Shown here: one piece after another, positions 39,864-39,922 of the stretch
Layout of the letters: the number at the start of each line of letters is the position of its first letter
How positions within the stretch are numbered: the stretch's first letter is position 1
Assembly: GCA_030537635.1 (NCBI GenBank)
Contig: JAUNVM010000021.1
Coordinates: 1 to 39,922, forward strand
Length of the DNA stretch: 39,922 nucleotides
Reading direction: 5' to 3'
Origin: Flaviflexus sp.
GTDB taxonomy: Bacteria; Actinomycetota; Actinomycetes; Actinomycetales; Actinomycetaceae
Position numbers and translations under genes: made by a program
Notes under the pieces: generated by a model
Databases searched by the model: none
What the model saw: only the letters and a program-made list of their open reading frames with translations
Told to the model about the DNA's origin: nothing

Positions 39864-39922
39864 TGGGGTGGCCAACGGGGCTTGAACCCGCGACCTCCTG
39901 GACCACAACCAGGCGCTCTACC
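39864..39922 (-). tRNA. tRNA-His (anticodon GTG), 5' end cut by window
   Basis: Read on the minus strand from the right edge: the D-arm remnant GGTAGAGCGC, anticodon stem CCTGG/CCAGG with loop TTGTGGT (anticodon GTG), T arm GCGGG-TTCAAGC-CCCGT, acceptor 3' half TGGCCAC, discriminator C and encoded CCA. About 18 nt of the 5' end lie outside the window. Confidence 0.93.

Noticed and set aside
1..39922. CRISPR array, insertion sequence or prophage
   Set aside because: No regularly spaced repeats, transposase, integrase or phage structural genes were seen on either strand.

Overview
The window is high-GC actinobacterial chromosome, most likely from the Actinomycetaceae (Actinomyces/Schaalia/Flaviflexus-like). 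Supporting signs are a homologue of the mycobacterial mycothiol-linked Rv2466c protein, zinc-free L32 and S14 ribosomal proteins, an RpiB with Glu in place of the catalytic Cys, a Cys-codon leader peptide ahead of cysK, GluABCD-type uptake genes, a neighbouring pair of large GTPases, and many GTG starts. Genus assignment is inference.

Layout. 1-3350: trigger factor (cut by the left edge), a Kef/CPA2-type cation:proton antiporter, tRNA-Pro(TGG) and tRNA-Gly(TCC). 3351-5341: an accessory patch of very small genes (86, 84, 40, 75 and 54 aa, all minus strand) with a helix-turn-helix protein and a repeat-rich operator-like site. 5342-8342: an FtsX-like ABC permease whose ATPase gene carries an in-frame amber stop. 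8708-12704: an alpha/beta hydrolase and an intact MacAB-like exporter (fusion protein, ATPase, permease). 12873-14597: a small basic protein, rpmF, rpsN and a YigZ/IMPACT protein. 14765-16499: a Cys-codon leader peptide, cysK and cysE. 16691-19160: rpiB and an M13 metallopeptidase, divergent with 37 bp between starts. 19554-22924: gluABCD. 23149-24753: two lipoproteins and an Rv2466c-like thioredoxin-fold protein. 24908-30092: aminopeptidase N, then malQ with a stand-alone PTS EIIB domain. 30354-36468: acyl-CoA thioesterase, EttA and two P-loop GTPases. 36559-39922: tRNA-Arg(TCT), oligoribonuclease, a YeiH-like exporter divergent from a LysR regulator, an O6-alkylguanine methyltransferase, and a tRNA-His(GTG) cut by the right edge.

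How the genes work together. CysE makes O-acetylserine and CysK converts it to cysteine, probably under feedback from cysteine supply through the leader peptide. GluABCD imports glutamate or a similar amino acid. The LysR/YeiH pair resembles the enterobacterial YeiE/YeiH arrangement, and a palindrome fitting a LysR box covers the LysR start codon. The two GTPases overlap by ATGA and probably act together.

Regulatory pattern. At least nine genes have a -10-like hexamer placed exactly 6 nt before the start codon and no ribosome binding site, which suggests leaderless transcription is common here. The most unusual places are the small-gene patch at 3.6-4.9 kb with its repeat-rich promoter, the amber-interrupted ABC ATPase, the Cys leader ahead of cysK, and the tightly overlapping divergent promoters. 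No CRISPR array, insertion sequence, integrase or prophage was seen.
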